The translations under genes were made by a program, and so were the position numbers. 64,000 bases of DNA from Ochrobactrum sp. Marseille-Q0166 (lineage in GTDB: Bacteria; Pseudomonadota; Alphaproteobacteria; Rhizobiales; Rhizobiaceae). The notes below the pieces were generated by a model. That model searched no databases. It was given only the letters and a program-made list of their open reading frames with translations, and was not told the origin of the DNA. The stretch lies in NCBI RefSeq assembly GCF_014397025.1, contig NZ_JACJUO010000001.1, positions 1,536,501 through 1,600,500 on the forward strand, in the 5' to 3' direction. Numbering within the stretch: position 1 is the first letter of the stretch; each line of letters begins with the position of its first letter. Of the stretch, positions 1 through 7,735 are shown one piece after another.

Positions 1-1
1 G

Positions 2-982
2 GCGTTGGAAGGACTGCACGACATCTATATTCCAACCAAGCGCCCTTCCCGCGATCCAATTCCGGTGACGGCCTGTGACAGTCGTGTCGGCCTGCCCTAT
101 ATTCCGATCCCACCTGAAAAGATCGCTGGCATTGTTATTACACAAGAGAACGATAGCGCCTCAACGGTAGAGCCTGCGGATGGTGAAACAGTGGCGATTG
201 CCGCACACCTCATCAACTTCCTGTTGAATGAGGTTGAGGCCGGTCGACTCGATTTGACGCTGAACCCGCTGCAAGCGGGTATTGGCACTATAGCTAACGC
301 GGTTCTGAATGGCTTTGTCGACAGTCCGTTCCATAATCTTCGCATGTATAGCGAAGTGTTACAGGACAGCACATTCGACCTGTTCGATGCGGGCAAGCTT
401 GATTATGCGTCCGGCTCGTCGATTACCTTAAGTCCTGCCTGTGGCGAGCGCGTTTTCAACAATATCGACCGCTATCGGGACAAGCTGATTCTGCGTCCGC
501 AGGAAATAAGCAATCATCCCGAGGTTATTCGTCGTCTGGGGATTATCGGCATCAACACCGCACTTGAGTTCGACATTTACGGCAACGTGAATTCGACCCA
601 TGTTGATGGTACACATATGATGAATGGTATTGGCGGTTCCGGTGACTTTGCTCGCAATGCTTATATCTCGATTTTTGTGAGCAAATCTGAAGCCAAAAAT
701 GGCGCCATATCGTCGATCGTCCCCATGGTAACCCACGTTGATCATACCGAACACGATGTTGATATTCTGGTCACGGAACAAGGCCTTGCTGATTTACGTG
801 GCCTCGCGCCACGTGAGCGTGCAAGCCTGATCATCAACAATTGTGCGCATCCAGATTATCGGGATCAGTTGAACGACTATTTTGAACGTGCCTGCCAGCG
901 CGGTGGCCACACTCCTCACCTCTTGGAAGAAGCATTCAGTTGGCATAGTCGCCGCAAGCAGACAGGTTCGATGCTAAAATAA
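2..982 (+). CDS. Acetyl-CoA hydrolase/succinate CoA-transferase, C-terminal part
   Basis: The gene enters from the left edge, so its start is outside the window; about 326 codons of the 3' part are visible. The protein matches the acetyl-CoA hydrolase/CoA-transferase (Cat1/Ach1-like) family, which moves CoA between acetate, succinate or related acids in the cytoplasm. Visible family features are the EFDIYGNVNSTHV segment, the glycine-rich GIGGSGDFARNA segment that lines the CoA site, and the late HDVDILVTEQGLADLRG segment. These families usually run about 500 residues, which fits a missing N-terminal third. It ends at TAA and is followed by a GC-rich hairpin. Substrate (acetate or succinate) cannot be decided from sequence alone. 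Confidence 0.85.
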   Translation, partial: ALEGLHDIYIPTKRPSRDPIPVTACDSRVGLPYIPIPPEKIAGIVITQENDSASTVEPADGETVAIAAHLINFLLNEVEAGRLDLTLNPLQAGIGTIANAVLNGFVDSPFHNLRMYSEVLQDSTFDLFDAGKLDYASGSSITLSPACGERVFNNIDRYRDKLILRPQEISNHPEVIRRLGIIGINTALEFDIYGNVNSTHVDGTHMMNGIGGSGDFARNAYISIFVSKSEAKNGAISSIVPMVTHVDHTEHDVDILVTEQGLADLRGLAPRERASLIINNCAHPDYRDQLNDYFERACQRGGHTPHLLEEAFSWHSRRKQTGSMLK

Positions 983-1002
983 TCACTTATACAATCGAAA
1001 CT

Positions 1003-1018
1003 GGCGGCTTAGGCCGCC
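1003..1018 (+). terminator. Hairpin terminator after the CoA-transferase gene
   Basis: A perfect 6-bp GGCGGC/GCCGCC stem with a four-base loop lies 20 bases after the stop codon and is followed by ATTTTAAAAT. The stem is short but entirely GC. Confidence 0.6.
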
Positions 1019-1225
1019 ATTTTAAAATCAATTTTGAAGGAACTTTATTTTCACTGATACGTTAATCGGCACATCATTTGTGCACGCAAATGATATCGAT
1101 TGGGGACAGTGTAAGGTTTTGTAAAAAGCCGTTATTCCCGTTCGCAAGATTCACTCCTCAGTACGGCAATGGAACAGCTGCTGAGAGGGTTTTAAACAGA
1201 CGTTCCGGGAAAGGTCTGACTACCT

Positions 1226-1387
1226 ATGTCAATCCTCATCAGCCTTCTGATAACGGTTCTGGTTATCTTTCTCGTTCTTTATCTTATCAACATGCTTCCG
1301 CTGGATGGTAAAGTAAAACAGATTGCACAGATAATCGTAATTATTATCGGTATAATATCTTTGCTCAAGTATCTGGCTGTTTTCTAA
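1226..1387 (+). CDS. Small Thivi_2564-like membrane protein (53 aa)
   Basis: A 53-codon ORF starts at ATG 1226 with an AAGG-type ribosome site about 10 bases upstream and ends at TAA. The product has a long hydrophobic helix at residues 2-22 (MSILISLLITVLVIFLVLYL), a short polar turn containing LPLDGKVKQI, and a second hydrophobic helix at about residues 34-53. This two-helix layout with a conserved Asp-Gly-Lys-x-Lys-Gln turn resembles the Thivi_2564 family of tiny inner-membrane proteins, whose function is unknown. It stands alone between two hairpin terminators, so it is probably its own transcription unit. The family assignment is from memory of the pattern; the ORF itself and its membrane character are plain. 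Confidence 0.7.
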   Translation: MSILISLLITVLVIFLVLYLINMLPLDGKVKQIAQIIVIIIGIISLLKYLAVF

Positions 1388-1414
1388 TCATATTGTGATT
1401 TATCGTATTAGCTT

Positions 1415-1438
1415 AAGGGCGTTCAATAGGGCGCCCTT
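1415..1438 (+). terminator. Terminator after the small membrane protein
   Basis: AAGGGCG (1415-1421) pairs with CGCCCTT (1432-1438), followed by a short T-rich stretch. It lies 27 bases after the stop codon. Confidence 0.6.
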
Positions 1439-1525
1439 TCGTATGTTTGAAACACAGTGTCTTGAAAATAATAGATTAGTAAAATGTGAAAATTTTCATT
1501 GATTGTTATTTTTTAAAAGATAGTT

Positions 1526-1568
1526 GTAGAGCCCAAAAACTCGGGATACTATAATCCGAGAACTCTAC
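1526..1568. repeat. Nested imperfect inverted repeat upstream of the diguanylate cyclase
   Basis: GTAGAG at 1526-1531 is matched by CTCTAC at 1563-1568. Inside, CTCGGGAT and ATCCGAG form a second arm pair around ACTATA. It sits in the AT-rich 330-bp gap before the GGDEF gene, about 170 bp upstream of its start. It has no T-tract, so a protein-binding site or leader hairpin is as likely as a terminator. Confidence 0.4.
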
Positions 1569-1741
1569 CTTTGATTGTGTCTATAATGGCACTTATATAT
1601 AAAAAATTGCATTAACATAGAGGTGAAGCTTTTCTCATCGGAGTACTCCTCTTATAAGAGCCACGACAATAATGTCTGTTCAGAGAGGGTTCAGAAACAG
1701 GCACCTAAAACATCTTCGTCGTGGTTGGGGAGTTAATTGGC

Positions 1742-2530
1742 ATGAGGATGGCTTTATGGAAGGCAGCGTTGATAACGTTGTCTGTAGTTTTAATTTCTCT
1801 CGCAACAAGCTTTATTGTGGGTTTCTTTTTGGGCCAAATGCCGGGGGTCGTCGGTCTTTCATTAAGTACGTTTGTACCGATTGCTACTGCGTTTCCGTCT
1901 CTATTTTATATCTTCATTCAGCATAATAAGCTTCGTGATGCATATTCGCAGCTCGAAAAAGCCCATGGTGAGTTGCAGGCGCGTTCGCGTGTCGATCACA
2001 TGACCGGGCTGCTCAACCGCGAAGCATTATTCGATGCGATGAAAATCAGCCGATCACGTATTGAAAGCGGAACACTTCTCGTTATTGATGCCGACCACTT
2101 CAAGGCGATCAACGATACGTTTGGGCATAGCGTTGGTGATCGCGCACTCAAGCTGATTGCTTTTGCACTACAAAATGTAACGCGTAAAGGCGATCTCGTG
2201 GGGCGTATCGGTGGTGAAGAATTCTGCGTTTTTCTTCCTGGTGCAACGGGAGAAACGGGTATGCGCGTCGCACAGAGAATACGCGCAGAAGTAGAAAATA
2301 CACCATTCCATGCTACCGAATATCAAATATATCCGCTGACGATCAGTATCGGCGTGGCATCTGCACCAAAGAACGAAACCAATTCGCAAGTGTTAAGCCG
2401 CGCTGATCGTTGCCTTTATATGGCCAAGCAGCGCGGTAGGAACTGCGTCGTTTTTGATGAAGAAAGCGGTCGGATTACGAGTGCGTCTGTCGTTTTGATC
2501 ACTAATGGACGCGAAGCCGCCCGCGGATAA
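1742..2530 (+). CDS. Membrane diguanylate cyclase (GGDEF domain)
   Basis: This protein makes the second messenger cyclic di-GMP from two GTP. Two hydrophobic helices occupy roughly residues 4-30 and 36-62, followed by a short linker helix and a GGDEF domain. The domain opens with DHMTGLLNREAL and carries an intact GGEEF active-site motif within GRIGGEEF. An RKGD inhibitory I-site lies five residues before it, so product feedback is predicted. There is no sensory domain beyond the membrane helices. I chose ATG 1742 because GGGGAG lies nine bases upstream; an in-frame GTG at 1721 would add seven residues. The gene ends one base before the convergent GNAT gene. Confidence 0.88.
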   Translation: MRMALWKAALITLSVVLISLATSFIVGFFLGQMPGVVGLSLSTFVPIATAFPSLFYIFIQHNKLRDAYSQLEKAHGELQARSRVDHMTGLLNREALFDAMKISRSRIESGTLLVIDADHFKAINDTFGHSVGDRALKLIAFALQNVTRKGDLVGRIGGEEFCVFLPGATGETGMRVAQRIRAEVENTPFHATEYQIYPLTISIGVASAPKNETNSQVLSRADRCLYMAKQRGRNCVVFDEESGRITSASVVLITNGREAARG

Positions 2531-2531
2531 T

Positions 2532-3053
2532 TTAGTTCCAGGGCGTGACTTCTTCTTCGGACCAGCTGACGGGTACAAATCCCATCCTCTGATAAAGCTG
2601 CAACGCACGCGGGCTATCGAGCGTGTTGGTGTGGATAGCCACTTTCTGCGGGCTATGGGACCAGGCCGTAGAAATTGCTTCATTGAGGAAAAATTTTCCC
2701 AATCCCCTGCCCTGATAATCGGGAACCAGGCCGAAATAGAGAATTTCAGCCGTTTCAGGTAATGCAGACAAGTCCAGCTCGAGAAAGCCAGCCGGATTAC
2801 CATCAGCGTAGAGAACGTGAATTTCGGCGGTTTCAGCGTGAATGGCTTCGGCCACTTCCGCATCGCTTTGCACGCGACGCATCATCCAGTGATGCTGGCG
2901 ACCAACCTGTTCGTAGAGATAGCGATAGAAATGCACCGGCATTTCGGTCGAGCGCATTATGGCAAGGCGCAAGCTGGAGGGAACGGGAACCGACAGCGCG
3001 GGACGCGCTGTCATTTCCAGATGGGTTACTCTGGCCATGAGTTTTTCAGTCAT
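2532..3053 (-). CDS. GNAT family N-acetyltransferase
   Basis: A 173-residue single-domain acetyltransferase. The acetyl-CoA binding motif A is visible as VPDYQGRGLGKFFLNEA (Q-x-x-G-x-G) at about residues 105-125, followed by the typical RALQLYQRMGFVPV C-terminal strand. The substrate is unknown. I start it at ATG 3053, two bases after the sseA stop codon, which makes it the downstream member of an sseA-GNAT operon; a longer reading frame extends into sseA but matches nothing. Its 3' end meets the diguanylate cyclase gene tail-to-tail with one base between. Confidence 0.85.
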   Translation of the reverse strand: MTEKLMARVTHLEMTARPALSVPVPSSLRLAIMRSTEMPVHFYRYLYEQVGRQHHWMMRRVQSDAEVAEAIHAETAEIHVLYADGNPAGFLELDLSALPETAEILYFGLVPDYQGRGLGKFFLNEAISTAWSHSPQKVAIHTNTLDSPRALQLYQRMGFVPVSWSEEEVTPWN

Positions 3054-3055
3054 AC

Positions 3056-3910
3056 TTATTCTGCTTCGCCGGTCACCACAGGCGTATCCTGCCTGCTGCC
3101 CCACTCGCTCCATGAACCATCATAAAGCCGATTGTCTTCATGGCCAAGCGACGTTAATGCCAGAGTTATGACGGCAGCGGTTACGCCTGAACCGCAGCTG
3201 GTGACGACTGGTTTATTGAGGTCTACACCGGCACTGGCGAAGATTTCACGAAGGCTGTGGAGGCTTTTCAGCTGACCGTTTTCAGACAGAGAACCGACCG
3301 GAACGTTGCGAGCGCCCGGCATGTGACCGGAACGCATACCTTCACGCGGTTCTGCATCCCGCCCTGTGAAACGGCCTGCGGCACGCGCATCAGCAATCTG
3401 AGAGCTGCGTTGATCCACGATTTTGCTCATTTCGGCAAAACCAACAACCTTTGCCGCATTGAATGAAGGCGTGAAAAGCGTTGCGGCGATTTTCGTAACT
3501 TCATCGGTGACAGGGAAGTTTGCTGCTTTCCAACCATCAAAACCGCCATCGAGAACCAGAACGTTTTTCACGCCCATCACACGGAACATCCACCAGACAC
3601 GCGGCGCAGAGAACATGCCGGGGCCATCATAGACGACAATGGTTTCATCCGCCGTGATCCCCATCGCGCCGACATGGCGCGCAAAAAGCTCTGGTGATGG
3701 CAAGGTATGCGGCAACCCAGAATCCTTGTCTGCAATCACATCCTGATCAAAGAAAACTGCGCCCGGAATGTGTGCTGCATCGTATTCATCGCGCCCATTG
3801 CGACCGGCTGCAGGCAAATACCAGGATGCGTCCACGATTGCGAGACCCGGCTCGCCCAGTCGGGCTTTCAGATCATCGCGGGAGATAACAAAGGCACTTT
3901 TGTCGGACAT
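3056..3910 (-). CDS. sseA: 3-mercaptopyruvate sulfurtransferase
   Basis: A 284-residue two-domain rhodanese. It transfers sulfur from 3-mercaptopyruvate to thiol acceptors or cyanide in the cytoplasm. The N-terminal rhodanese domain (about 1-140) is the inactive type. The C-terminal domain carries the catalytic cysteine in SCGSGVTAA at about residue 237, and the CGSGVT loop is the signature of mercaptopyruvate sulfurtransferases rather than thiosulfate sulfurtransferases. AGGAG lies just upstream of ATG 3910. The GNAT gene follows two bases downstream. Upstream, a 149-bp palindromic repeat separates it from alaX and cysK, so the run cysK-alaX-sseA-GNAT may be one transcription unit linked to sulfur amino acids. 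Confidence 0.9.
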   Translation of the reverse strand: MSDKSAFVISRDDLKARLGEPGLAIVDASWYLPAAGRNGRDEYDAAHIPGAVFFDQDVIADKDSGLPHTLPSPELFARHVGAMGITADETIVVYDGPGMFSAPRVWWMFRVMGVKNVLVLDGGFDGWKAANFPVTDEVTKIAATLFTPSFNAAKVVGFAEMSKIVDQRSSQIADARAAGRFTGRDAEPREGMRSGHMPGARNVPVGSLSENGQLKSLHSLREIFASAGVDLNKPVVTSCGSGVTAAVITLALTSLGHEDNRLYDGSWSEWGSRQDTPVVTGEAE

Positions 3911-3931
3911 GATTGCTCCTGAATTTACACT

Positions 3932-4080
3932 AGAGCGTGTCGCAATTAATCGTATCCACTGCGCTCACTCTATCCCTTTGTTTTTAAGCATATCTTTATC
4001 CCATCGTAGCGGGAATAGAAATCAGTCCAGTGAACTGATTTCCGCGCGAAGGCGGTTCCCACGTTTGGGAGACATGCTCT
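3932..4080. repeat. 149-bp palindromic repeat element, copy 1
   Basis: AGAGCGTGTC at 3932-3941 and GACATGCTCT at 4071-4080 form terminal inverted repeats matching at 9 of 10 bases. The interior holds further palindromes, including GAAATCAGT/ACTGATTTC around 4018-4042 and TCCCA/TGGGA near the right end. A diverged copy of about the same length and orientation lies at 39328-39474, sharing the ATCGTAGCGGGA core and the right end, and a third related piece closes the window. It looks like a small non-coding, non-autonomous repeat of the kind scattered through Brucella and Rhizobium genomes. Confidence 0.65.
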
Positions 4081-4817
4081 CATGGTGCGTTGCCAAATCG
4101 AATGCGGAAGCGGCGGTTTTCCTTGCCCTTCTTTTCGATTTTGCCGATGTGGATTTCACCCACTTCCTGCGTTTCAGAAACGTGTGTTCCGCCGCAAGGT
4201 TGCGAATCCACCGAACCATTTTCACCGATAACCACCAGACGAAGACGCCCTGCACCCACAGGTGGGCGGACGTTCTTCGACTTCACAATATCCGGATTAG
4301 CCAGAAACTCTTCATCGCTGATCCAGTGCAGCGTAACTGGATCATTGGCTTTCACCATTTCCATGAGTTTTTGGGTAACGGATTCCTTGGTGTAGCTCGC
4401 ATCTGGAAGATCGAAATCGACGCGGCTTTCGTCTTCACCAACCGCGGCTCCGGTAATTGGAAACGGGCACGCGACAGAAAGAAGATGGCAGGCTGTATGC
4501 ATACGCATCAGCTTGTAGCGGCGCTCCCAATTGATATGCAGAACAAGCTTCTCGCCAATCGTGGGAAGCACTTGCCCTTCGGCTGGCACATGAACGATTT
4601 CGTTTTTGCTTTCGCCGGTAACGGTTGCAGCAATTTCAATGCGCGATCCATCGGCACGCTCAAAAAAGCCGGTATCTCCCGGCTGTCCGCCGGAAGTGGC
4701 GTAAAAATTTGTCTGATCGAGAATAATTCCGCCAGTATCTGTCAGGGCAAGGACCGAACCCTCCGCGCTTTTAAGATATGCATCTTCGCGGAACAGAGCT
4801 TCAGTCTCGTATGCCAT
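4080..4817 (-). CDS. Alanyl-tRNA editing protein, AlaX type
   Basis: A free-standing homologue of the AlaRS editing domain, 245 residues. Such proteins hydrolyse Ser-tRNA(Ala) or Gly-tRNA(Ala) in trans. The zinc ligands are intact: HTACH (HxxxH) at about residue 107 and CGGTH (CxxxH) at about residue 208. The N-terminal beta-barrel motif TSGGQPGDTGFF is also present. GAGGG precedes ATG 4817. The gene begins two bases after the cysK stop, so the two are co-transcribed. The final TGA codon overlaps the last base of the repeat element, so the present C-terminus may have been set by that insertion. Confidence 0.88.
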   Translation of the reverse strand: MAYETEALFREDAYLKSAEGSVLALTDTGGIILDQTNFYATSGGQPGDTGFFERADGSRIEIAATVTGESKNEIVHVPAEGQVLPTIGEKLVLHINWERRYKLMRMHTACHLLSVACPFPITGAAVGEDESRVDFDLPDASYTKESVTQKLMEMVKANDPVTLHWISDEEFLANPDIVKSKNVRPPVGAGRLRLVVIGENGSVDSQPCGGTHVSETQEVGEIHIGKIEKKGKENRRFRIRFGNAP

Positions 4818-4819
4818 GA

Positions 4820-5848
4820 TTATCCCTCGTATGGTATGTGAACATCAGGTTTCGTTTCCAACCAACCCGGCACAGGCAGATCTTTGCCGCGCAGGAAAGC
4901 AGGATTGAACAGCTTGGACTGGTAACGATTACCATAGTCGCAAAGCACGGTCACGATTGTGTGGCCCGGTCCGAGATCTTTTGCAAGACGGATTGCACCG
5001 GCAATATTGATGCCCGAAGAACCGCCCAGGCAGAGTCCTTCCTCCTGCACCAAATCAAACAGAATATCGAGCGCATCGGCATCGCCAACACGGTAGGAAA
5101 AATCGGGTGTGAAACCCTCGAGATTGGCTGTAATGCGCCCCTGCCCGATGCCTTCCGTGATGGAATCACCTTCTGATTTCAATTCGCCTGTCGTGTAGAA
5201 GGAATGAAGCGCTGCGCCATGCGGATCAGCGAGAGCGATCTTGATATCCGCATTCTTTTCCTTGAGGCCAAAGGCCGTGCCTGCGAGCGTGCCACCTGAA
5301 CCTACAGCCGAAACGAAGCCATCGACCTTGCCATCGGTATCACGCCAGATTTCCTGCGCGGTGGTTTCAATATGTGCGATGCGATTGGCGACATTATCGA
5401 ACTGATTGGCCCAGATTGCGCCGTTGGGTTCGCTTTTGGCGAGTTGTTCGGCCAGACGCCCGGACAGACGCACATAATTGTTCGGATTGCGGTAAGGCGC
5501 GGCAGGAACCTCAATCAGTTCTGCGCCAAGGAGGCGCAGCGCATCCTTCTTTTCCTGACTCTGGGTTTCTGGAATGACAATCACCGTGCGATAGCCAAGC
5601 GCTTTGGCAACGAAAGTAAGGCCGATGCCGGTGTTTCCTGCCGTACCTTCAACGATAACGCCGCCGGGCTTGAGCAGTCCACGCCTTTCGGCATCACGGA
5701 TAATGTAAAGCGCTGCGCGGTCCTTTACAGACTGGCCGGGATTGAGAAATTCGGCCTTGCCATAGATTTCGCAACCAGTGCTTTCAGAAGCCTTTTTCAA
5801 GCGGATCAGTGGTGTATTGCCGATAGCATCGAGTGCCGAATTGAGCAT
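4820..5848 (-). CDS. cysK: Cysteine synthase A (O-acetylserine sulfhydrylase)
   Basis: A fold-type II PLP enzyme of 342 residues that makes cysteine from O-acetylserine and sulfide. The PLP lysine lies in GQSVKDRAALYI at about residue 42, the substrate loop is EGTAGNTGIG (usually TSGNTG in CysK), and the phosphate-binding glycine loop is GSGGTLAG. The protein is about 20 residues longer than classical CysK, with an extra C-terminal tail. AAGGA precedes ATG 5848. It heads the run cysK-alaX-(repeat)-sseA-GNAT. Cysteine synthase A is the best call; a CysM-like or cystathionine-beta-synthase-like role cannot be excluded because of the altered loop and length. Confidence 0.85.
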   Translation of the reverse strand: MLNSALDAIGNTPLIRLKKASESTGCEIYGKAEFLNPGQSVKDRAALYIIRDAERRGLLKPGGVIVEGTAGNTGIGLTFVAKALGYRTVIVIPETQSQEKKDALRLLGAELIEVPAAPYRNPNNYVRLSGRLAEQLAKSEPNGAIWANQFDNVANRIAHIETTAQEIWRDTDGKVDGFVSAVGSGGTLAGTAFGLKEKNADIKIALADPHGAALHSFYTTGELKSEGDSITEGIGQGRITANLEGFTPDFSYRVGDADALDILFDLVQEEGLCLGGSSGINIAGAIRLAKDLGPGHTIVTVLCDYGNRYQSKLFNPAFLRGKDLPVPGWLETKPDVHIPYEG

Positions 5849-5965
5849 GGCTTCCGTTCCTTCTGGTTGACAGGAAACTATGTGGAAGCACGACGTTCTT
5901 CAAGCAAGCGGGGAATAATTTTCCAAATGAAATTGCAAGGAATAACTCACAAATCCAGCTAAAAC

Positions 5966-5993
5966 GAAAAAACCGCCCCGTTAAGGGCGGCTT
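5966..5993 (-). terminator. Rho-independent terminator of the helicase gene
   Basis: Read on the minus strand, CCGCCC and GGGCGG form the stem, followed by a run of six or more T. It lies just downstream of the helicase stop codon. Confidence 0.8.
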
Positions 5994-6014
5994 TTAGAAA
6001 AAGTAGTGCTGCGA

Positions 6015-7439
6015 TTAAGCAGCGCGTTGGCCGCCGCCGCTGCCACCTGGACGACGTTTGCGATGGAATGGACGCTTTGGCTTCGCAACAGCTTCTCCAC
6101 CTGCAGGCCGTGATCCTTGGGAACCCTGGCCTGAGCGATGTTCGCCAGACTTCGCCATCTTATTTGCAGGGCGGCGATGTTTCTGCGGCACAGAATGCGA
6201 TCCCGGCTTGCGATCCGAACGTGGCTTGTCTTCGCCATCATCAAACTTTGCAGCCGGTGCTGGTGCGAGCTTAACAGGCGCTTCCTTGATGGTCAGCTTG
6301 TTACGCGTCACGCGTTCAACGGCGCGCAGCTTCGAATCTTCTGTTGCCTGATCGTAAAGCGTAATCGAAGCGCCGCTTGCGCCGTTACGGCCGGTACGGC
6401 CAATACGGTGCACGTAGGTTTCAGGTTCATCCGGCAGATCGTAATTGACAACGTGGCTGATGCCCGGAACGTCAATACCGCGTGCGGCGATGTCGGTTGC
6501 AACCAGAATGCGCAATGTGCCATCGCGGAAGCCGTTCAGCGCGCGCTGACGGGCATTCTGCGATTTATTGCCATGGATCGCAGCAACGTCAAAGCCATCA
6601 CGTTCGAGATGACGAACGACCGCATCCGCTCCATGCTTGGTACGGGTGAAGACGATAACCGACTTCATGCCCTTGTCGCCCAGAAGGCCGGAGAGCAGAC
6701 GGCGCTTTTCCTTGGTTGGAACAGGATGCACAACCTGCGTGATTTCAGCCGCTGTCGTACCCTGTGGAGCAACTTCAACGCGAATTGGATCGCGAAGCAG
6801 GCTCTGTGCGAGCGCTGCGATTTCCTTTGGCATTGTTGCCGAGAAAAGTGCTGTCTGACGGTTCTTGTGTGTGCCCTTGGCAATGCGCTTCACATCATTG
6901 ATGAAGCCCATGTCGAGCATACGGTCGGCTTCATCGAGAACCAGCCAACGGGTTTCCGACAGGTCAACGCAGTTTTCGCGGACCAGATCGGTCAGACGAC
7001 CCGGCGTTGCAATAAGAACGTCCACACCACCCTGCATACGCTTGATCTGGCTCAAACGCGATACGCCACCAAGAATAAGGGCGGTGGAGATATGGGCGTG
7101 CTTGGCAACAGTGCGGATTGTTTCTTCAATCTGCACGGCCAATTCGCGAGTTGGTGCAAGGATCAGCGCGCGCGCGGTTTTGCCCTTGCGCTTGTCACCA
7201 AGTGCAATGATTTTCTGCAGGATCGGCAGGCTGAATGCAGCAGTTTTGCCAGAGCCGGTCTGTGCAATACCCAGAATGTCGCGGCCTTCCAGCTGATGCG
7301 GGATAGCCTGCGTCTGGATCGGCTTTGGCTCGGTCATGCCAGCGGCTTCAACGCCTTTGAGTAGCACGCCAGTAACGCCAAGAGCGGCAAAGCCGCCGAT
7401 GTTTTCAGCTGCGTTCTCGCCAATATTTTCAGTAGTCAA
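6015..7439 (-). CDS. DEAD-box ATP-dependent RNA helicase (RhlE-like)
   Basis: A cytoplasmic RNA helicase of about 474 residues. Motifs in order: Q-motif region GMTEPKPIQTQAIPHQ, motif I AQTGSGKT, Ia PTRELAVQI, Ib TPGRL, II VLDEADRMLDMGF, III SATMP, then domain 2 with VIFTRTKHGAD, ATDIAARGIDVPGI and HRIGRTGRNG. The C-terminal about 90 residues are basic and low complexity (Arg, Lys, Pro, Gly), typical of RhlE-type tails that bind RNA. I favour a TTG start at 7439 because AAAGAG lies six bases upstream; GTG 7460 would add seven residues but has no visible ribosome site and lies inside a hairpin. Likely roles are ribosome assembly, mRNA decay and cold adaptation. Confidence 0.88.
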   Translation of the reverse strand: MTTENIGENAAENIGGFAALGVTGVLLKGVEAAGMTEPKPIQTQAIPHQLEGRDILGIAQTGSGKTAAFSLPILQKIIALGDKRKGKTARALILAPTRELAVQIEETIRTVAKHAHISTALILGGVSRLSQIKRMQGGVDVLIATPGRLTDLVRENCVDLSETRWLVLDEADRMLDMGFINDVKRIAKGTHKNRQTALFSATMPKEIAALAQSLLRDPIRVEVAPQGTTAAEITQVVHPVPTKEKRRLLSGLLGDKGMKSVIVFTRTKHGADAVVRHLERDGFDVAAIHGNKSQNARQRALNGFRDGTLRILVATDIAARGIDVPGISHVVNYDLPDEPETYVHRIGRTGRNGASGASITLYDQATEDSKLRAVERVTRNKLTIKEAPVKLAPAPAAKFDDGEDKPRSDRKPGSHSVPQKHRRPANKMAKSGEHRSGQGSQGSRPAGGEAVAKPKRPFHRKRRPGGSGGGQRAA

Positions 7440-7735
7440 TTTAAACTCTTTCGGCGGCACCGCATAGTTGCGGTCCGCTTTAAAACTTCGGGCAAGCGCA
7501 ACTTGCCGAACGGAATATCTTGGATGTACGACGGGACGCCGGAAAACTCCGGTCGACTTGCGCTGCCGTGCCCGAAACCAGTCGGGTCTCCCCTGCTATC
7601 AGACCATTCTGACTGCAAGAGGCGAGACGCAACAAGTCCGATTCCGGGAAGGCTGAAATTGTTCAGCCCATGCGCCTGAGGCCCCATATGGGGTATTATG
7701 CCCCAAAAAGCAAATGAATTTTGCCTTTAGGTCTA
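7440..7735 (-). promoter_or_regulatory. Long hairpin-rich leader of the helicase gene
   Basis: The 296 bases before the helicase contain no convincing gene. Several short hairpins are visible: ACCGCA/TGCGGT at 7459-7474, GGCAAG/CTTGCC around 7491-7507, and CCGGA/TCCGG at 7539-7552. Long structured leaders are known for cold-induced helicase mRNAs; that this one regulates is inference. Confidence 0.35.
7705..7724 (-). terminator. Weak terminator after ilvA
   Basis: On the minus strand GCAAA and TTTGC form a 5-bp stem followed by five T, 12 bases beyond the ilvA stop codon. The stem is weak. Confidence 0.4.
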
